A DNA stretch of 28,319 nucleotides, taken from contig JACKFC010000048.1 in assembly GCA_020632665.1 (NCBI GenBank), forward strand, positions 1-28,319, in the 5' to 3' direction. Below the pieces are notes generated by a model. That model ran no database searches. It saw nothing but the letters and a program-made list of their open reading frames with translations, and was not told the DNA's origin. Every line of letters starts with the position of its first letter. The first letter of the stretch is position 1. A program made the position numbers and the translations under genes. Positions 23,630 to 28,319 of this stretch are shown here, piece by piece. The stretch comes from Deltaproteobacteria bacterium (GTDB taxonomy: Bacteria > Myxococcota_A > UBA9042).

Positions 23630-25245
23630 GTGTCGCCAGCGCCGACGTTGCCCTTTACGTCGCAGAAGCAAGCTTGGAGAGTGCAGTTGTGCCCAGAAGG
23701 GCAGTCGTACGTCACGGGTATCCACTCCGCAACCTGATACTTCGAGTTCAGGCTGGTGGGAACCCGCAGCTTGAACCGTCGGCAAGCCTCACCTGGTTTG
23801 CATTGCTGAGCGCACGGCGACGCAGGGTCGCATTCTGCGTAGGAAGTATTTGGATTCGCGTTGCTCATGTGCCAGCCACCCACCAGTCTCTGCGCCGTGC
23901 CGGAAAGCTTGTTGCAATTCAGATGGTGGAGAGACTTCTGGGTCGGCCAACCCGCCCCGGGCTGATGGCAACACTGCCCATTGATGCACGCCATGCCAGG
24001 CCCGCACGGGCAGCCTCCTGCTGTACAGGACGCACCAATCTTGAGACCGTCTTTGGGGCAGCAGGCGCTACTCCCCGGCCCCGTTGGTGTGCATTCGAGA
24101 CAGGGACCACATGGACAGCCGTTGGCGCTGCAAGGCGTACTCTGCAACAAGCCGGCTTGCGGGCAACACCGATTTCCGGCCGCGGTTGAAGTGCACGTGT
24201 CGTTCTGTTGGAAACACGGACAGCCAGCCGTGCAGGGCTGCTCGGTCCCGGGGGGCGGCGTTGGGCAACAAAGGGACTTGCCGAACGTCGTCGAGGCGGT
24301 GCAAGTCGAGCCGGCCGAGCATTTGGGGCAGGGTTTTCCACAACTGTCAGTCGTGCTCGGCCCACCGCACTCCGTGCCAGCTGGCCCCGGCGCCGGGCAT
24401 GGAGGGTTTGGCACACAAGTGCACACACCGCGCTGGCAAACGAAGGGTGCTTGACATTGCCGGCACGACTGCCCCGCCCAGTTCTTTGCCGGCGCGCACG
24501 GTTGTCCCTGCGAGGCCGGGGTCTGGCAGGACGGCATGGGCGGGATCGGAATCGGCTCGGGAGGCACGATCGGCAACGAGCATTTGCCGTTGAGGCAAAA
24601 CGAAGGTGGCTGACATTGAGGGCAGCGCTGGCCATTGGGAGCTGTGGCCGGTCCGCAGGGAGAACCGATGCTTGCAGGCCGTGGACAGCCTGGCTCGCAG
24701 GGTAGACTCGGATCCTGCTGGGCCGCCAGACGCCGCTGTGAGAAGAGTTGGTCGGCAACCTGACTGCAGCCAGGCCAGGACCCCGGGGGACAGGAGCAGG
24801 AGATGAACGACGCACGATGTGCTTCGTCGCAATACCAAGCGGGTGGAAATGGCGGACATTGAGATGCGAACGGAGCCCCACGACCTCCTGGGATGTCCGC
24901 AAACCGTTGAGGTTGTGCTTGACCCGCTTGCCGGGGTTCGCCTTGTTGTTGCGTACGCTGAAATGCCGGCGTGACAACCTTGGCCGGCTGCCGAATCGCC
25001 TGCGTACGAACTGCAAACGGCCGCTGCAACTCCACCCGCTCAGAAATGCCAACGCTCGGCGCCGAGAGTGTCAACACGCCAGCAGAGCGCGGATTCATCG
25101 GCGGCAACTGAAAGACTGCGACACCATCCCGCCCCGAGACCGCCCGCCAAACCTGGCCGCGCCAGCCCTGCGCACGCAGCTCGAGCGGGACCCCAGCGAT
25201 AGGGTTGCCCTGGCTGTCTCGGACGCTGCCTCGGAGGGTGGTCAT
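23608..25245 (-). CDS. Cassette protein CD2: C-domain fused to Cys-rich region
   Basis: 545 aa. Residues 1-75 match C1 (carboxypeptidase-regulatory-like, GSVRDSQGNPIAGVPLEL). After QRPFAV a Gln/Pro-rich linker (RTQQQGEPRQAGQAQPQ) leads to a long Cys-rich region with modules C-x3-C-P-C-x5-C and CC pairs, such as CPCGPGMACINGQCC. The end is CNLQ-like: YDCPSGHNCTLQACFCDVKG. No signal peptide. In unit 1 the corresponding C and D parts are separate overlapping genes, so unit 2 is a fusion or unit 1 a split. ATG at 25245 overlaps the B2 stop as ATGA. It contains no sign of frameshift. Function unknown. Confidence 0.87.
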   Translation of the reverse strand: MTTLRGSVRDSQGNPIAGVPLELRAQGWRGQVWRAVSGRDGVAVFQLPPMNPRSAGVLTLSAPSVGISERVELQRPFAVRTQAIRQPAKVVTPAFQRTQQQGEPRQAGQAQPQRFADIPGGRGAPFASQCPPFPPAWYCDEAHRASFISCSCPPGSWPGCSQVADQLFSQRRLAAQQDPSLPCEPGCPRPASIGSPCGPATAPNGQRCPQCQPPSFCLNGKCSLPIVPPEPIPIPPMPSCQTPASQGQPCAPAKNWAGQSCRQCQAPFVCQRGVCTCVPNPPCPAPGPAGTECGGPSTTDSCGKPCPKCSAGSTCTASTTFGKSLCCPTPPPGTEQPCTAGCPCFQQNDTCTSTAAGNRCCPQAGLLQSTPCSANGCPCGPCLECTPTGPGSSACCPKDGLKIGASCTAGGCPCGPGMACINGQCCHQPGAGWPTQKSLHHLNCNKLSGTAQRLVGGWHMSNANPNTSYAECDPASPCAQQCKPGEACRRFKLRVPTSLNSKYQVAEWIPVTYDCPSGHNCTLQACFCDVKGNVGAGDTCIPPRP

Positions 25246-25553
25246 CGGTCGCTCCAGGCGCTGTCGCTGATGTCCAGGACCGGCACCAACTGCGGCGTCG
25301 TGGTGGCCGTAGCGTACCAGGCCGCGGTGATGATGTCGCCCAGATCTTCGCGCTTGAGCAGCAGAGGTCCGGATTCCTTAGTGATCTGGAATCCTGTGAG
25401 GACCGCCGCGTTCGGGTCGGGGGTGATGAAGAGGGTCTCGTCCGACATCGCAGAGACCAAGATGGCGACGCGCACCGCGGACGGTGGCACGAGGAGCGCT
25501 GCGGGCACCGAGGTTGGCGCCGTAATGATGTTGTACTTGGAGGTTCGCATCAT
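25242..25553 (-). CDS. Cassette protein B2: small beta-rich protein
   Basis: 103 aa (MMRTSKYNIITAP...DISDSAWSDR). Same length and ends as B1. The middle differs at many positions (VRVAILVSAMSDETLFITPDP), but spacing is kept. It overlaps the A2 stop position and the CD2 start as ATGA. The conserved strand pattern with substitutions shows that the protein is under selection. Function unknown, as for B1. Confidence 0.85.
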   Translation of the reverse strand: MMRTSKYNIITAPTSVPAALLVPPSAVRVAILVSAMSDETLFITPDPNAAVLTGFQITKESGPLLLKREDLGDIITAAWYATATTTPQLVPVLDISDSAWSDR

Positions 25554-26376
25554 CGTCCCCCGCCGCACGCGCCACCGCATCCGCAGCTTCCGCCCTTGCC
25601 GCATCCGCATCCGTTGGCAGAGCCGCCCTTGATGCGCTGGAGCAGCAGGAATCCGGTTCCCGCCGCCGGGGTACCGGCGTTGGGCACGTAGAGCTCGAGA
25701 CTGGGCGGCGCGATGGCGTCGAAGGTTCCGAGGACGCCTGTGGTCTGCGGCCCCGGCAGCGATGGGTCTTCGCTGTTGCCGTCAGGCATGGTGAAGCCGC
25801 CGGGTCGCAGGGTCTGGCCGGGCAAGACGAATCGGGCGGCCTCGGTGAGGCTCTGGTAGTGGCGGAATCCGAGGATGCGGTACTGGCCGGCTGGCAGGCG
25901 GACGCTGAGGGTGAGGGTGGCGGGCTGCCATCGGTCGGTGACGCCACCTGCCGCAGCGGCAGACGCGTGTAGGGGACCAAAGCGATGGGCTCGGGTCCCG
26001 GGCACTCGAGCTCGTCGGCGAAGAAGACGCCGACGACGTAGGCGGTCACCTCGCGTGCGGCGTAGACGCCGAAGGGGTCGCCTGTCTGCAGGTCGATGGG
26101 GTACATGGTGCCATCGAAGGTGAGCGGGGCGTCGCCCTGGGCGAAGACCGGGGCGATTGCGGGGCGTCCGAGGTCGTTGACCGATGGGATGTCGATGTAT
26201 GCGGCGCTGACGGTGGAGACGGTGTCGACCTGTGCGCCTGCGCCGATGTAGCGGATGGGCCTTGGCATGACCGATTGTGTGCCGAGGGCTGGGACGATGC
26301 CGTCAGGCACGGGTGTGAGGGCGACGTCAGCGGTGTCGCTGCCTGTGCCGACGTAGAGGGAGAAATGACCGGCCAT
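25550..26376 (-). pseudogene. Cassette protein A2, one-base deletion
   Basis: Nearly identical to A1 from the ATG at 26376, but one G is missing near 25966 (agacgcgtgt instead of agacgcggtgt), which shifts the frame after VPYT. The downstream original frame (25550-25965) is otherwise intact, down to the same Gly-Cys tail and ATGA junction with B2. A sequencing error or programmed event is possible. If real, unit 2 lacks a full A protein, while A1 could supply it. Confidence 0.8.
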
Positions 26377-26590
26377 GAGGACCTCTTGCGTGCCGCTTGG
26401 GCTTTCTGCGGAGGCAGGTCTTTCGGCCTTCGCAGGGGTTGACTTCACTCGATGGCGCAGGATTGATCGCTCGCTCGCATGCAAGTGGGAATGCGCGATC
26501 TTCACGTTTCTTCATGATTGCCGGCGAAGCGTGGCCCGGGGTCAGCCAGCGCTGAACGGCCCCGCAGGCGGTGGGCGGATGTCCCCGCGG
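26377..26590 (-). promoter_or_regulatory. Conserved leader before A2
   Basis: 214-base gap between AAA copy 3 and A2, near-identical to the leader before A1 with a one-base length difference. No clear promoter boxes or terminator seen. Its conservation beside variable genes suggests shared control or recent duplication. Confidence 0.4.
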
Positions 26591-28194
26591 CTACACGTTG
26601 GCGTCGCCCTGGCCGTCCCCGACCGCAGCGACCCAGGCGCGCTTGCCGTCGAAGACCGCGCCGAGCTGGTGCACCACGCCCGCGCCGCGCTCGCGCAGCG
26701 CCGCGGCGTAGTCGCGCTCGCGGACTTGGCGGAGGGCGGCGGCAAGGGCCGATTGTGCGGTCTCGCCCTCGTCGTGGTCGATGACCTTGAGTTCGAGCAC
26801 GACCCCTGCTTCTCCGGGCTTTCGCGGGCTGACCAGGACGTCGACGCGGCCGTAGCCCGCCTCGCGGTTGCTGCTCACCTCGTGGCTGGCGTCCAGGCGG
26901 ACGAGCAGGCCGACGACGAAGGCTTGGTAGACCGCCTCGGGCCTCCGACCGCCTACGTCATGGTAGCTGAGCACGTGGGCGAGCAGCTCGCCGAGCAGCT
27001 TGCCGAACGTCTGCGCGTCCCCGCTGAGCAAGGCGCGACAGAGCTGTGCGGTGCGGTCCTCGCCGCCCAGGCCGCGGTCGAGGAAGTTGGCGAAGAGCGA
27101 GCTGAACGCGCGGCGGACCTCGAGGTTGGGCACGGTCAGGGACCATTGCGGCCGGCCCATCGCGTCGTCACCGACGAAGGCGTCGGCGCGGAGGTATCCC
27201 GAGAAGAGCAAGAAGCTCCAGACCGATGCGCTGGACGCGCGGACTTCGCGCAAGACCAGGTGCTCATCGACGGGCTTGGTGATGGAGCCGCCGGATAGCA
27301 GGGTCTCGAGGTCGCCGCCATCGACGCGTCCGCCTTCGACGAGCAGCTCGCGGAGGATGTCGTCGCTGCTGGTTTGGACCCAATAGGGTTTGAGTCCGTC
27401 TGCAGGGTTGGCGAGGAACGAGAGGACCGACCATGGGTTGTAGATGGTGTGTCCGCCGAATCTGTAGCCGTTGTACCAGCGCTCGATCTCGGGCATCCGT
27501 CCCTGCAGCCCGCGCTCGGCTGCGAGAGTCGCGACCTCTTCGGGTGAGAAGCCGAAGTGGCTGGCGAAAGGGGTGGAGAGCAGCGAGTAGACCGCGAGGT
27601 TGTTGAGCCCCGAGAAGATGGACTCCTTTGCGATGCGGAGGATTCCGGTCATGACGCCGCGGAAGAGGTGGGAGTTGTCCTTGAAAGCGCCGGAGAAGAG
27701 GTTGCGGAAGAGCAGGACTGCGTCGTCGTAGTAGCCGTTGTGGTAGGCGGCGTGCAGCGGGGTGTCGTATTCGTCGACCAGGATGACGACGCGCTCGCCG
27801 GTTGCGCGGTGCAGCCATTGCGAGAGGCGCCGCAGCGATTGCGCGAGAGCAACCGGTGGCGTCGACGGAGCGGTCAACTCTGCGAGCAGAGCCTGCTCGT
27901 CGGGGTGCAGCCGGAGTTGGAGCGTCTCGTGATGGCGCCGGACCTCGTCAGCGATCACCTGGCGAATCGCCAGCAGCGCGTCGGCCCAGCTGCGCTCCTT
28001 GACGTCCTTGAAGGTGAGGAAGAGGACGGGATGTCGGCCGAAGTGCGCGCGGACGTCGTCGCCGGCTTGCCAGACTGCAAGGTCTTCGAAGAGCGCGGAG
28101 CGGTCGTGCTCGGTGCGTTCGAGGTAGGCCGCGAGGGTGGAGAGGTTGAGGGTCTTGCCGAAACGTCGGGGCCGGGGCAGGAGCAGGACGTGGG
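26591..28194 (-). pseudogene. AAA-ATPase_like + PD-(D/E)XK protein, copy 3, truncated by an insertion element
   Basis: Matches copy 2 from the stop to about 27495 and copy 1 for bases 27186-28194 (1009 colinear bases, offset 12573). Codons before residue 39 are missing; homology ends after gacgtggg at 28194. Walker A (RPRRFGKT), Walker B (VDEYDTPLH) and the C-terminal GRVDVLVS ... LELKV site are intact. A TTG at 28207 inside the insertion end could start a chimeric protein (TSITHVLLLPRPRRFGKT), so residual expression is conceivable. It is the end of a third cassette unit, the rest of which is beyond the window. Confidence 0.82.
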
Positions 28195-28319
28195 TGATCG
28201 ACGTCAACTATTTCTGCCGGTCCGCGACAACTATTTTTGCCGGTCGAACGCACCACGTTTCTCCGCCCTCTCCAACGGTCGCCACCGCTGGGCGTCGACT
28301 TGCTGAGCCCACCCAAGGG
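28195..28319 (-). mobile_element. End of an IS21-like insertion sequence (partial)
   Basis: Starts exactly where AAA copy 3 is cut and begins with TG. Two 20-base direct repeats follow (28203-28222 and 28226-28245, 18 of 20 identical), a multiple-terminal-repeat layout known from IS21-family ends. A minus-strand frame enters from the right edge and stops at TAG 28233-28231 (28 residues, ending AEKRGAFDRQK), which may be the last codons of the transposition helper gene. Only this end is visible, so the family is tentative. Confidence 0.5.
28203..28245. repeat. Paired 20-base terminal repeats of the insertion element
   Basis: gtcaactatttctgccggtc and gacaactatttttgccggtc, period 23 bases, two mismatches. 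They lie 8 bases inside the junction with the interrupted gene, consistent with transposase-binding repeats. Confidence 0.65.

Noticed and set aside
25378..25965. Continuation of A2 after the deletion as a novel C-terminus
   Set aside because: Ser/Pro/Arg-rich out-of-frame read; the original frame is conserved on the other side of the deletion.

Overview
High-GC bacterial chromosome. The Cys-rich C-x-D-x-N-x-C-T repeat protein, a MopE-like metal-binding motif, several lipoproteins, a RegB/RegA pair and strong G/C third-position bias suggest a deltaproteobacterium of the Myxococcota/Bradymonadota kind; this is inference from gene style, with no rRNA or marker gene in the window. Almost everything is coding, and no stretch over 300 bases lacks a gene.

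Left part (1-14011), ordinary chromosomal genes. A giant Cys-rich surface lipoprotein (minus strand, running off the left edge) lies downstream of a TrmB-like methyltransferase. A SulP anion transporter and a beta-carbonic anhydrase, coupled by an ATGA overlap, look like a bicarbonate uptake/equilibration pair. Next come an alkylglycerol-monooxygenase-like membrane hydroxylase, a FixH/YtkA-like lipoprotein on the opposite strand, a RegB/RegA-type redox two-component pair, a predicted beta-barrel protein with an apparent CTG start, an Rv0078B-like/nucleotidyltransferase toxin-antitoxin pair, and an SGNH hydrolase.

Right part (14030-28194), entirely minus strand: a tandem array of a roughly 6-6.5 kb gene cassette that I do not recognise as a described system. 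In transcription order each unit is: A (about 275 aa, possibly jelly-roll/virion-like, with a Gly-Cys tail), B (103 aa), C (carboxypeptidase-regulatory-like domain of about 75 aa plus a variable tail), D (leaderless Cys-rich protein; fused to C in unit 2), E (variable lipoprotein with a Cys-rich C-terminus), then an AAA-ATPase_like + PD-(D/E)XK protein. Unit 1 spans 19810-14030 and unit 2 spans 26376-20026; the end of a third unit is AAA copy 3, cut at 28194 by what looks like the end of an IS21-like element. Genes A to D are chained by ATGA overlaps, and D (or CD) overlaps E. A, the leader before A, the start of C and the AAA gene are nearly identical or mosaic between units. The C tail, D and E are almost unrelated in sequence and visibly lower in GC. 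The pattern is a constant frame around a variable cargo, with signs of recombination between the AAA copies.

How the array might work (inference): A and B could be structural or carrier proteins, C an adaptor with a constant N-terminus, D/CD and E the variable Cys-rich effectors or surface proteins, and the AAA/nuclease-like genes either passengers or promoters of recombination. The array shows decay as well: A2 has a one-base deletion, AAA copy 2 has a Walker B Glu-to-Asp change, and AAA copy 3 is truncated.
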